DNA from: Candidatus Woesearchaeota archaeon
Lineage (GTDB): Archaea; Nanobdellota; Nanobdellia; SCGC-AAA011-G17; GW2011-AR20
Direction of reading: 5' to 3'
Assembly (NCBI GenBank): GCA_016181245.1
Contig: JACOZR010000002.1
Span: 1-33,008, forward strand
DNA: 33,008 bases
Below are positions 22,179-30,159 of the stretch, in pieces. Within the stretch, counting starts at the first letter, position 1, and each line of letters opens with the position of its first letter. The position numbers were made by a program, and so were the translations under genes. Below the pieces are notes generated by a model. The model was not told the origin of the DNA. It ran no database searches and worked only from the letters and a program-made list of their open reading frames with translations.

Positions 22179-22642
22179 AAAAATCCCAGGCAGCAATGGA
22201 ATTTTTAATGACTTATGGCTGGGCCATTATGGTAATATTCATTGTAATTGGTTCATTATTCTATTTAGGGGTATTTGATCTTCCAGTTCCAACAGTTTGT
22301 AATATCCCAAATCCTTACACTTGCAGAGACTTGAAAGTAGATTCAGCAACAGACGTATTCACAATAAAAATTGAAGCTATGAACATAGATCCTGCAAGTG
22401 CAGAAAATAAAATAAAAAGTGTGACTATTAATGGGATTACATGTGTAACCCCATCTTCTGGAGCAGATTTAAAAACAGCATCTGAAGTACCAATAATATC
22501 TACATGCGATTTTACAGACCCAAGATGGAAACTAGACTTTTCAAAAAACTCCAGATATGAAGGTACAATTGTTTTAGGTTATCAAAAACTTGGTGGAAGT
22601 GCTAGAGAGGTAACAGGCTCATTTTCAGGAAAAATTGAGTAA
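22175..22642 (+). CDS. Type IV pilin with class III signal peptide (pilin A)
   Basis: 155 residues. MKKSQAAMEFLMTYGWAIM carries the class III leader: cleavage expected after KKS or KK, before QAAME, with Glu at +5 of the mature helix, by a PilD/EppA-type prepilin peptidase. The mature protein has an N-terminal hydrophobic helix, a conserved first cysteine pair (VCNIPNPYTCRDLK) and a second pair (NGITC...STCDF) shared with the two other pilins, so probably two disulfides. It is translated from inside the end of the platform gene (ATGA overlap), so it is probably a major or first minor pilin of this system. Confidence 0.9.
   Translation: MKKSQAAMEFLMTYGWAIMVIFIVIGSLFYLGVFDLPVPTVCNIPNPYTCRDLKVDSATDVFTIKIEAMNIDPASAENKIKSVTINGITCVTPSSGADLKTASEVPIISTCDFTDPRWKLDFSKNSRYEGTIVLGYQKLGGSAREVTGSFSGKIE
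22180..22224 (+). repeat. 45-bp pilin leader repeat, copy 1
   Basis: Runs from AAAATCCCAGGCAGCAATGG to TATGGCTGGGC and encodes KSQAAMEFLMTYGWA. Identical to copy 3, one mismatch to copy 2. Similarity stops soon after, although the downstream helix is conserved in protein. Confidence 0.7.
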
Positions 22643-22694
22643 ATAAAATAAAAATAAACGTTAAATTTAAATATAGCTTAAGAATAATAAAACT

Positions 22695-23192
22695 ATGCAA
22701 AAAAAGGTGATGTTTGTGAAATCTAATCAGTTCTATCATTCAAGAAAATCCCAGGCAGCAATGGAATTTTTAATGACCTATGGCTGGGCAATATTAATTG
22801 TTTTGGTTGCTATCGGGGCTTTATTTGCACTAGGAGTCTTTAGTGGGAGTAGCGCACCTAATACATGTCAAATTGATCCACCTTTTAATTGTCTAGATTC
22901 TAAATCTACGGGAGGAACGAGCGTAGTATTTCAAATAGGATCTCTAAATAGCATAAAAGATGTTAACCCGAATGATGTAACAATAACTGTAAACGGAGTA
23001 GCCTGTGCAAACGATCCAGTAACATTTAGTACAGCAACCTTACCTTCCGGTGGGAAAACAGACATTGCCTGTGATCATGGTTTAGATGTAGACGAAAAAT
23101 TCAATGGAGAAATATCAATTACTTACGCTAACAAAGTTGGTTTGTCTGGCAAAATCGCAAAGGGAACATTCTCAGGACAAGTTAAAGCTTAA
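22695..23192 (+). CDS. Type IV pilin with class III signal peptide (pilin B)
   Basis: 165 residues from ATG 22695. GTG at 22716 is a strong alternative because GGTGA (22706-22710) sits 5 bp before it, leaving a 13-residue leader ending SRKS before QAAMEFLMTYGWA. The mature protein has the hydrophobic helix, C-x7-C (TCQIDPPFNCLDS), and a second pair (NGVACAND...IACDHG). TATA TTTAAATATA at 22666-22675 suggests its own promoter, so dose may differ from the assembly genes. It is similar in layout to pilins A and C but divergent in the outer domain, as expected for surface-exposed subunits. Confidence 0.88.
   Translation: MQKKVMFVKSNQFYHSRKSQAAMEFLMTYGWAILIVLVAIGALFALGVFSGSSAPNTCQIDPPFNCLDSKSTGGTSVVFQIGSLNSIKDVNPNDVTITVNGVACANDPVTFSTATLPSGGKTDIACDHGLDVDEKFNGEISITYANKVGLSGKIAKGTFSGQVKA
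22745..22789 (+). repeat. 45-bp pilin leader repeat, copy 2
   Basis: Same as copies 1 and 3 except for one synonymous change (ACC for ACT in the Thr codon of MTYGW). Confidence 0.7.
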
Positions 23193-23196
23193 TTTA

Positions 23197-23556
23197 CTAT
23201 GGCTTTCTAAATTCTACAGTATCCCCTATTCTGACATATTGTGCTGTTTTTTTAGGTAATTCAATCACATATTTAGCAGCTTTACAAGGAATTATTAATG
23301 GGGTAAATGATCTAACACCCTCTCTTTTGTCAACAACTGTATACTCTTTATCCAACCATAAAATATCAATAGAAAAAAACACAAAAAACATATGTAGCGT
23401 AGTTTCAAAAATTCCCTCTTCATCAGAGACAAGAACTAAAGCCTCCCCTTTTTTCAAAGGTTTAGAGAACATCAACCCTTTCATTTTTGATAAAATATCT
23501 TTGTTAATTTTAACCTTATCCGCTAAAATAACACCTCTATTTATGAGTTCTACCAT
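23197..23556 (-). CDS. DUF192 family protein
   Basis: 119 residues. Typical DUF192 core: KMKGLMFSKPLKKGEALVLV near the N-terminus, HMFFVFFSIDILWLD in the middle (the conserved M-x-F/M-x-F-x-I-D-x-x-[FW] block) and AAKYVIELP followed by the GDTV-type end (RIGDTVEF). Many DUF192 proteins are exported; this one has no signal peptide, so it is likely cytoplasmic. Biochemical function is not established to my knowledge. It is convergent with pilin B (4 bp apart) and divergent from the RNase J gene, with promoters for both in the 77-bp gap. Confidence 0.85.
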   Translation of the reverse strand: MVELINRGVILADKVKINKDILSKMKGLMFSKPLKKGEALVLVSDEEGIFETTLHMFFVFFSIDILWLDKEYTVVDKREGVRSFTPLIIPCKAAKYVIELPKKTAQYVRIGDTVEFRKP

Positions 23557-23633
23557 CTAAAATTCAGTTAATTCTAATGATTTATAAGTATTTCCCAAAG
23601 GCTTTTATATACAAGCTTAAACTATAAATAAAA

Positions 23634-24962
23634 ATGGAAATAATGAGCATAGGCGGTTACAGTGAAGTCGGAAAAAATATGACCGCAGTAAAAGTCCAAG
23701 ATGAAATAGTTATATTTGACATGGGTTTATACCTTCCTAGCATTCTAAAATCACAAGAAGAAGGAGATCCGCAGAATTTATCAAAAAAAGAATTAATCAA
23801 GATTGGAGCAATACCAAATGATTTCGAGTTAGAAAAACAGTCTTCAAAAGTAAAGGCAATAGTCTTTGGTCATGGCCATCTAGACCACATTGGCGCAGCC
23901 CCTTACATGGTTTTAAATTACAGTTGCCCTATTCTAGGAACATCTTATACATTAGGAATTCTAAGACTTTTATTAAAAGATAAAAAAATAAATGTAGATT
24001 CAAGGTTAAAGGTATTAAACACAAATACAATTCATTCAATATCAAAAAACCTTAAAATAGAATTTATTAATATAACCCACTCAACACCGCAAACTACAAT
24101 TGTTGTTCTTCACACACCGGAAGGAAAAGTAATATACACAAATGATTTTAAATTAGACAATCACCCAGTTGTAGGAAAAAAACCTAATTATGAAAGAATA
24201 AAAGAGTTAGGGGACGGAACAGTAAAAGCATTAATTTTGGATTCTTTAAATTCAACATCGCAAATGAAAACACCTTCTGAAAAAGTAGCTAGAGAAATGT
24301 TAAAGGATGTAGTTTTAGGTGTTAACACAGAAGGTAAAGCAATTGTGGTCACAACATTCTCAAGTCATATTGCAAGGCTAAGAAGCATAATTGACTTTGG
24401 TAAAACATTAAATAGAAAAACAATATTCTTGGGCAGGAGCTTAGAAAAGTATGTAGGAACAGCAGAAGACGTCGGGCTAATAGAGTTCAAGAAAGAAGTG
24501 GAAATTATAGGCTTTAGAAGTAATGTTAAAAAGAGATTAAGCGAAATATCCAAACATAAAGATCGTTATTTAATAGTATGTACTGGTAATCAAGGGGAAC
24601 CAGATTCTGTTCTGGCTAGAATGGCTAAAAGAGATTTGCCCTGGAAATTTGACCCAGGAGACATTGTTATTTTCTCTTGCAGAACAATTCCAACAGCAGA
24701 AACAATAGCTAATAGGGAAGAATTAGAAAATAATCTAAGAAAAGCTGGAGCCAGGGTTTTCAAAAATATCCACGTGAGTGGACATGCTTCTTTAGAAGAT
24801 CACAGAGACATGATTGAAATGTTAAAGCCAAAAAACATTGTTCCAAGCCACGGGGAATATGAAAAAGTTCGCGGCATTACTGAATTAGGAAAGGAAATTG
24901 GTTACAAAGAAGGAGTTAATCTTCATTATATGAAAAATGGCGATATCTTAAAACTCAGTTAA
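23634..24962 (+). CDS. rnj: Archaeal RNase J (metallo-beta-lactamase/beta-CASP)
   Basis: 442 residues, the short archaeal form. GGYSEVGKNMTAV at the N-terminus, metal-binding HGHLDH (80-85), then HSTPQTT and YTNDFKLD of the lactamase domain, a beta-CASP insert (VVTTFSSHIARL, CTGNQGEPDSVLARM) and the C-terminal motifs HVSGHAS and PSHGEYE. It should act as a 5'-3' exoribonuclease in RNA turnover; with leaderless mRNAs common here, 5' end processing would matter. BRE/TATA CAAAGGCTTTTATATA (23596-23611) lies 23-32 bp before the ATG. It sits between pilin genes with no sign of functional linkage. Confidence 0.92.
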   Translation: MEIMSIGGYSEVGKNMTAVKVQDEIVIFDMGLYLPSILKSQEEGDPQNLSKKELIKIGAIPNDFELEKQSSKVKAIVFGHGHLDHIGAAPYMVLNYSCPILGTSYTLGILRLLLKDKKINVDSRLKVLNTNTIHSISKNLKIEFINITHSTPQTTIVVLHTPEGKVIYTNDFKLDNHPVVGKKPNYERIKELGDGTVKALILDSLNSTSQMKTPSEKVAREMLKDVVLGVNTEGKAIVVTTFSSHIARLRSIIDFGKTLNRKTIFLGRSLEKYVGTAEDVGLIEFKKEVEIIGFRSNVKKRLSEISKHKDRYLIVCTGNQGEPDSVLARMAKRDLPWKFDPGDIVIFSCRTIPTAETIANREELENNLRKAGARVFKNIHVSGHASLEDHRDMIEMLKPKNIVPSHGEYEKVRGITELGKEIGYKEGVNLHYMKNGDILKLS

Positions 24963-24963
24963 A

Positions 24964-25003
24964 TTTATATATAAAAATAAATTAATCTTAAAGAGGTGTT
25001 TTA
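24964..25003 (+). promoter_or_regulatory. Promoter and ribosome binding site of pilin C
   Basis: TATA box TTTATATATA at 24964-24973, then GAGGTG (24993-24998), a good match to the archaeal anti-Shine-Dalgarno sequence, 5 bp before ATG 25004. Together they predict a short leader with SD-driven translation, unlike the leaderless genes around it. Confidence 0.65.
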
Positions 25004-25504
25004 ATGCTTAACAAAAAATCCCAGGCAGCAATGGAATTTTTAATGACTTATGGCTGGGCTATAATGATAGTTCTTATTGGAATAGGAGCTTTATTTTTTC
25101 TAGGTGTTTTTAACCCATCAACACCATCAACTTGTAATATAGCCTCTCCCTTTATATGCCAAGATATAAAGGTTGCTTATGTTGTTCCTCAACCTCCTGC
25201 ACCACCTTACACGGAATTAACACTAAGAATTGCAGCAACAGGTATAGACTCAGCTAGTCTAACCGCAGCAACGGGAGTAACTATAAATGGAAATGCATGT
25301 CCAATAACCACCCCTGCCCCTATTGGGGGTACATCAACAATAACAAGCGCAAAAGACACACCATTAAATGTCATATGTAGGCCTGTAGCTGTAATAGCCG
25401 CAGGATCAAAAGCTTCGGGAACTTTTGAAATAGCTTATACTAAACAATTCGGTGTAAGTCACAAAGTTGCAGGGTCATTTGCAGGAACAGTGGAAGAAGG
25501 CTAA
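25004..25504 (+). CDS. Type IV pilin with class III signal peptide (pilin C)
   Basis: 166 residues. Leader MLNKKS then QAAMEFLMTYGWAIM. The mature protein keeps the C-x7-C pair (TCNIASPFICQD) and the second pair (NGNACPIT...VICRPV), with a Pro/Ala/Thr-rich stretch between (PQPPAPPYTELT). It has its own TATA and SD, apart from the pilus operon by the RNase J gene, and is probably highly expressed. The 3' end overlaps the convergent gene by 4 bp. All three pilins in the window could enter the same fibre, or could be alternative subunits. Confidence 0.9.
   Translation: MLNKKSQAAMEFLMTYGWAIMIVLIGIGALFFLGVFNPSTPSTCNIASPFICQDIKVAYVVPQPPAPPYTELTLRIAATGIDSASLTAATGVTINGNACPITTPAPIGGTSTITSAKDTPLNVICRPVAVIAAGSKASGTFEIAYTKQFGVSHKVAGSFAGTVEEG
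25015..25059 (+). repeat. 45-bp pilin leader repeat, copy 3
   Basis: Identical to copy 1 over 45 bp, encoding KSQAAMEFLMTYGWA in pilin C, almost 3 kb away. Confidence 0.7.
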
Positions 25505-25974
25505 CTTTCTCTAAATTTCAAAACACTTTCATTTTTTTCTTCTAAAATTTTTCCAGTAGAAGCAGAAACTTTAGCATTAATTAAATTCATAGTAGAAGTT
25601 AATAAAGAAATATTCCAAACCACCCCATTTGAATTTTGTAATATAACAATCTCTTTCACAATGCCTTCATTTTTATGTTTATTCTTTAATTTTTCAGAAA
25701 TTTCATTAAAATGAGTTTTTAAATCCTTAAAATCTAAGGGGTTTATAGAACTTTTTCCATCGCTGAAAACATCATCTTCAGGGAATATTTCAATCTCTTC
25801 ACTAACTTTAAAAGAAGTTATCTTATTTAATTTTTTATTATAAAAATCAAATTGCCAAAAATCATTTTTCTTATCAATAATGGTAAAACAACTGCATAAA
25901 AAACAAGATTTATTGTCTTTTTTCCAGTCTTTAAAAACTCTAGATTTTTCAAGTTTCTTAAAAAATTCTAGCAT
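25501..25974 (-). CDS. Unknown protein downstream of thrS
   Basis: 157 residues, soluble. The N-terminus is FKKLEKSRVFKDWKKDNKSC followed by FLCSC, a C-x3-C-x-C cluster, then WQFDFYNKKLNKITSFKV (beta-strand-rich) and a C-terminal part (VWNISLLTSTMNLINAKVSA, then TGKILEEK) that resembles a PepSY-like ending. No confident family. It starts 7 bp inside the end of thrS on the same strand, so it is co-translated with the synthetase; the cysteines suggest metal binding or a redox role. No link to threonine metabolism is evident. Confidence 0.65.
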   Translation of the reverse strand: MLEFFKKLEKSRVFKDWKKDNKSCFLCSCFTIIDKKNDFWQFDFYNKKLNKITSFKVSEEIEIFPEDDVFSDGKSSINPLDFKDLKTHFNEISEKLKNKHKNEGIVKEIVILQNSNGVVWNISLLTSTMNLINAKVSASTGKILEEKNESVLKFRES

Positions 25975-27698
25975 TTTCTAAGCTTAATATCCTCAACTAA
26001 TGTCTTCAAAAAATCTTCAACTTTCAAGCCGAATTTAACCTTTCCATCTTTATCTCTAACAGCCAAAGTTTTATTTTCAACCTCCTTATTTCCTATAGTA
26101 ACAATCAAAGCAGCTTTCTCAACTTCAGCATCTCTAACTTTTTTACCTATTGATTCAGCCCTATCATCTAGCTCAACTCTAACATTTTTATCTCTAAGTA
26201 ATTTAACAACTTCATTAGCATATTTTAAGTTTGAATCATTAACAGTAACAATCTTTACTTGCACAGGACTCATCCATAAAGGAAAGTTTCCAGCATAGTG
26301 CTCAATTAAAAAAGCCATAAACCTTTCATGGGTGCTTAAAGGGGCTCTATGAATAACAAAAACTTCACTATTCATTTTCCCATCTTTATCTTGATAAGAT
26401 AAGCCAAATTTTCCTTTAGCAGCAAAATCTAATTGAATTGTTGACATAGTCTCTTCTCTTCCAGTAACTGCTTTAAATTGTATATCTACTTTTGGCCCAT
26501 AAAATGCAGCCTCATCATCAGCTTCAACAAATTTAACTTTTAATTTTTTGAGAACGTTTCTTAATATAGCCTGGGTGCTTTCCCAGTTTTCAGGTTCTTG
26601 AACATATTTTTCTTTATTCTTTGAGTCCCATTTAGACAGTCTAAACCAATAGTCACTGAGGTTAAAAAGCTTATAATATTCCTGAACCAATTGAATTACT
26701 TTTTTGAATTCTTCTTCTATTTGTTCCTTTGTGCAATAGATATGAGCATCATTTTGAATCATACCTCTAACCCTTAACAATCCAGTTAATGTTCCAGAAA
26801 GTTCATTTCGATGGCAAATTCCATATTCAGCAATACGCAAAGGTAATTCACGATAGCTTCTTAATTGATGTTTAAAAATAAGATGATGGTGTGGGCAATT
26901 CATTGCTCTTAAATAATACACTCCATCATCCATCTTCATCTCAGGGTACATTGAAGCTTGATAATATGGGAGATGGCCTGATTTTACATAAAGTTCCTTT
27001 TTTGCAAGAACTGGTGTAGTTACCCTGACATAACCATATTCTTCTTCTTTTTCCTTAGCTAGTTTTTCAATCTCTTCTTTAATGATATTTCCTTTAGGAA
27101 GCCAGATAGGTAAACCTTTTCCAACAAGCTCAGAAATCATAAAAATCCCAAGTTCTTTACCCAATTTAATATGATTTCTTTTTTCAGCTTCTTCTAATTG
27201 TTTTAAATAATCCTCTAATTCTTTTTTACTTGGAAACACAGTTCCATAAATTCGGGTTAGCATTACATTGTTAGAATCCCCTTTCCAATAAGCTCCAGCA
27301 ATCCTTAACAGCTTGAAATGCTTAATCTCAGAGGTTGAGCTAACATGAGGTCCTGAACACAAGTCTTCAAAGACATCTCCAGTTTTATAAAAAGTAATGT
27401 CTTCTTTAAGATCGTTTAACAATTCAAGCTTATACGGTTGATCTTTCAGTCTTTTTTTAGCATCAACTTTACTAACTTTTTCTTTTTTAAAAGTCATATC
27501 TCTCTTCAAAATAGTCTTCATTTCTTCTTCTATTTTAACTAAGTCTTCTTCTGTTATCTTCAAATTGCCAAAATCGTAATAAAAACCATTTTCAATTGCT
27601 GGTCCTATAGCTAACTGAGCTTTAGGATAAAGCTTTTTTACAGCAGCAGCTAAAACATGAGATGTAGAATGCCTTAAAGATTCGATTGGGGTAATCAT
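25968..27698 (-). CDS. thrS: Threonyl-tRNA synthetase, bacterial type without TGS domain
   Basis: 576 residues. Charges tRNA-Thr. It starts directly with the bacterial/eukaryotic N2 editing domain: HSTSH (H10, H14) and CSGPH (C114, H118), the editing quartet that clears Ser-tRNA-Thr. The class II catalytic core has zinc ligands C268 (AMNCPHH), H319 (NDAHIYC) and the His in VIHRAPLSTHERF, and the C-terminal anticodon-binding domain is complete (PVQVKIVTVND, DDRAESIGKKVRDAE). The N1/TGS domain (about 60 residues in E. coli) is absent. Many archaea have an unrelated D-aminoacyl-deacylase-like editing domain; this gene is the bacterial kind, suggesting old horizontal transfer. TATA sequence TTTTATATAAT lies 20-30 bp upstream. 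Confidence 0.93.
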   Translation of the reverse strand: MITPIESLRHSTSHVLAAAVKKLYPKAQLAIGPAIENGFYYDFGNLKITEEDLVKIEEEMKTILKRDMTFKKEKVSKVDAKKRLKDQPYKLELLNDLKEDITFYKTGDVFEDLCSGPHVSSTSEIKHFKLLRIAGAYWKGDSNNVMLTRIYGTVFPSKKELEDYLKQLEEAEKRNHIKLGKELGIFMISELVGKGLPIWLPKGNIIKEEIEKLAKEKEEEYGYVRVTTPVLAKKELYVKSGHLPYYQASMYPEMKMDDGVYYLRAMNCPHHHLIFKHQLRSYRELPLRIAEYGICHRNELSGTLTGLLRVRGMIQNDAHIYCTKEQIEEEFKKVIQLVQEYYKLFNLSDYWFRLSKWDSKNKEKYVQEPENWESTQAILRNVLKKLKVKFVEADDEAAFYGPKVDIQFKAVTGREETMSTIQLDFAAKGKFGLSYQDKDGKMNSEVFVIHRAPLSTHERFMAFLIEHYAGNFPLWMSPVQVKIVTVNDSNLKYANEVVKLLRDKNVRVELDDRAESIGKKVRDAEVEKAALIVTIGNKEVENKTLAVRDKDGKVKFGLKVEDFLKTLVEDIKLRKC

Positions 27699-27785
27699 TT
27701 CAACAAAATAATCAAGAGATTATATAAAATTAACGACTTTTTAATCACCAATAACTATATAAATAAATTCCCATTAAAAAAGAAT
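27699..27785. promoter_or_regulatory. Divergent promoter region, thrS and surface protein
   Basis: 87 bp. Minus direction: TATA-like box around 27719-27730, 20-32 bp from the thrS ATG. Plus direction: CTATATAAAT at 27755-27764, 22-31 bp before ATG 27786. No T-box or other riboswitch structure is visible upstream of thrS. Confidence 0.5.
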
Positions 27786-29591
27786 ATGAAAAAGAGAGGT
27801 TTCATTATTTTCTTGTTATTAACAGTATTATTAATTCCTTCAGCAAGTGCTATTATAGAACTTGGTAGCACGATATCTGGGAAGTATAATCTTGGAGATA
27901 CTGTAAACATTGATGGTAAGTTATTATCAACAACAGACATCAGCGGGATATTCACTATAGAACTAACATGTGGTTCCGTTTCTTTTCCATTAATCACAAA
28001 AATAGTAGATTTAGAGGCAAATGAAGAACAATTTTTCTCAGAAAAATTATCTTTCTCAAAAAAATTATCCTCACCTGGAGATTGTCATTTCACAGTAGGC
28101 ATTAAGGGTATAGAAGAAAAAACAACCAGCACAATTAACGTAACAAAAGAGCTTCAAGGAGACTTTAAGATAGATAATAACATAGTTCAATTAGGTCAAT
28201 CAGTAAAGCTTACTGGTAAAGTTCTAAGATTAAACCAGATAAATGCAGATGGGAGCGCAACAATTTATATTAAGAAAGGCGATGAAACAATCTTTGTTCC
28301 GCCTATTCCTCTAGAGGTAAGTAGTGGAGAAATAGTTTATACATACAAGGCAGAAAGCATTCCTCAAGGCGATTATAGCATAGATCTTGATGTTTTGGAT
28401 AAATATGGTAATGAAATGTATTTCAAGAACATAGCTAAATTTGAAGTAAGCGGGGAGATAGCTATAGATTTAAAGCTTGATAAAGTAGAAGTTTTGCCTG
28501 GAGAAGATGTAAAGCTTTCTGGAATAATAAAATACAAAAAAACATCTGATTCTTCAAATATAGAGGTGAAAGTAGGAGAAGATACAGCAGCAGTAAGTCC
28601 TAACGGAGACTTTACATACACGTATTTTACAGGCAAAACATCAAAAAGTGCGGATTATACATTAAACGTTATAGCTCAGGATAAATCTGGCAATTATGGA
28701 GAAAAATCTTTTACATATAAAATCACGCCAGTTGCAACAAGTATAAACCTTTATATTCCTCAAGAAGAATTTCTTCCAGGCGAAAAAACAAGTATGGCAG
28801 CAACAATTTCTGATCAAGCTGGAGATAAAATGGCAGGAGGAGCTTTAATAGAAATCTATGATTCAAAAGGGGAAGTAATCGCTACAGGCACATCTACTTT
28901 AGATTACGCAATTCCAGAATTCACAGCTCCAGGCATAATGAAAGTAAAGGCATCTGGAGAAGGTCTTATCAAAGAAGATGAGTTCTCAATAGGTGAAAAA
29001 AAAGAATTTGAAGCTACAGTAGATAATACTACATTATACATCAAGAATACTGGAAATGTTAAATTTGATGGAGAAGCAGAAATAATTACAGGAGATGAAA
29101 GCTCTTTTGAAAAAGTAAGAATCGGCATAAATGAAGTTAAAGCCATAAATCTTCAAGACAAAGCAGGGACTTATAACTTGAAAGTTCTTGTAGGTGGGAA
29201 AGAAGTATCCCTTGGAGAAGTAACAATTATTGATAAAAGAAGCGTATTCAGCAAGCTTGCAAGTCCTTTAACAGGAAATGTCGTAGGAACAGGAGACTCA
29301 GGGGGGGTTCTTTTAGGCTACCTCATAGTAATCTTAATCTTAGTAATCTTCGTAGCAGGTTATTATTTCACAAAAGTCAAGGATAGAGATCGCTCAGAAT
29401 TAATAAGGGAAAGAGAAAGGAGAGAAGCAAAAAAATTCAAGGAATCATTGCAGCAGCAAAAAATGCAAACAACAGGAAAAAGATCTTTCGGTCGTGAAAT
29501 CAATCCAGAAGAGGCAAGACAATTTAGGGAGCAATTTATCAAAAGTGCAAACACAAACCAGCAGAGAAACAAACCAAGGTCTATTTTTTAG
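27786..29591 (+). CDS. Secreted Ig-like repeat surface protein with C-terminal membrane anchor
   Basis: 601 residues. Sec signal peptide at 1-22 (RGFIIFLLLTVLLIPSASA), then four or five beta-sandwich repeats of roughly 90-100 residues with the recurring start GD.V.I.GKLL / GQSVKLTGKVLR / GEDVKLSGIIKYK / GEKTSMAATISD. After them comes SPLTGNVVG, a spacer, a membrane helix at about 508-529 and a basic, Gln-rich cytoplasmic tail (RERERREAKKFKESLQQQ). So it is an outward-facing, macroglobulin/Ig-like adhesin or cell-envelope protein with an inside tail. Sequons (N-x-S/T) are present, making it a possible AglB substrate. A G7 tract (29301-29307) lies just before the membrane helix, so a slip would release the ectodomain. 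Confidence 0.8.
   Translation: MKKRGFIIFLLLTVLLIPSASAIIELGSTISGKYNLGDTVNIDGKLLSTTDISGIFTIELTCGSVSFPLITKIVDLEANEEQFFSEKLSFSKKLSSPGDCHFTVGIKGIEEKTTSTINVTKELQGDFKIDNNIVQLGQSVKLTGKVLRLNQINADGSATIYIKKGDETIFVPPIPLEVSSGEIVYTYKAESIPQGDYSIDLDVLDKYGNEMYFKNIAKFEVSGEIAIDLKLDKVEVLPGEDVKLSGIIKYKKTSDSSNIEVKVGEDTAAVSPNGDFTYTYFTGKTSKSADYTLNVIAQDKSGNYGEKSFTYKITPVATSINLYIPQEEFLPGEKTSMAATISDQAGDKMAGGALIEIYDSKGEVIATGTSTLDYAIPEFTAPGIMKVKASGEGLIKEDEFSIGEKKEFEATVDNTTLYIKNTGNVKFDGEAEIITGDESSFEKVRIGINEVKAINLQDKAGTYNLKVLVGGKEVSLGEVTIIDKRSVFSKLASPLTGNVVGTGDSGGVLLGYLIVILILVIFVAGYYFTKVKDRDRSELIRERERREAKKFKESLQQQKMQTTGKRSFGREINPEEARQFREQFIKSANTNQQRNKPRSIF
29301..29307 (+). repeat. Poly-G tract (G7) before membrane helix of surface protein
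   Basis: Seven G at codons TCA GGG GGG GTT, immediately before the C-terminal transmembrane helix. Slippage would replace the anchor with an out-of-frame tail. Confidence 0.55.
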
Positions 29592-30081
29592 CAAAAAATA
29601 TAATATCTTTATCTTCTTCAATTTTTTTCTCAACTTTAAAATGTTTTTTTATCAGCTTTTCAATAAAGTCTTTTTTTGAAGATTTTTTTAAAAAAGTTAA
29701 AACAAAGCTATTCTTTCCCACTCTTTTAATTTCTCTAAGACCCTTTTCCATATCCTTAAAATTTTGAATTGCCGTAACTGAAATAACTACATCAAAGAAA
29801 TTAGATTTATAAGGAATTTTTTCTGCATAAGCTTTTTTGTAGACTATTTTATTTTTTTGTCTTGTTCTTTCTAATAAAATCTCAGAAGGATCTATTCCAT
29901 ATCTTTTGCACTTCCAGGGTATTGTAGTTAGACCCATTCCGCAGCCTACATCAAGAAGCTTGTCACTTAATCTCACATTAAGATATTTTTTGATTAGTCT
30001 TATCTTCCTCAGTTGCTCCTCTTTATGTAATTCTTCATAGCCTTTTGCTATTTTATTATAAAAATCCATAGGTTTAATCAT
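29581..30081 (-). CDS. Class I SAM methyltransferase
   Basis: 166 residues, short. MDFYNKIAKGYEELHKEEQ at the N-terminus is the Y-x-x-L-H-type start of UbiE/COQ5-like methyltransferases; motif I LLDVGCGMGLT (about 42-52), acidic RYGIDPSE, motif IV FFDVVISVTAIQNF. The C-terminal helices are reduced. Substrate unknown. It overlaps the convergent surface-protein gene by 11 bp. I cannot link it to a pathway from context. Confidence 0.78.
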   Translation of the reverse strand: MIKPMDFYNKIAKGYEELHKEEQLRKIRLIKKYLNVRLSDKLLDVGCGMGLTTIPWKCKRYGIDPSEILLERTRQKNKIVYKKAYAEKIPYKSNFFDVVISVTAIQNFKDMEKGLREIKRVGKNSFVLTFLKKSSKKDFIEKLIKKHFKVEKKIEEDKDIIFFAKK

Positions 30082-30159
30082 CCTAAATGTTTTATAAATC
30101 TTAGCAACTTTTTTAAAGAAAAGAATATATTAACTAAAAAGAGGAAAATTTTCTTTAAA

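Noticed and set aside
24365-24553. Minus-strand frame inside the RNase J gene
   Set aside because: Antisense shadow of conserved beta-CASP coding sequence, with no promoter or motif.
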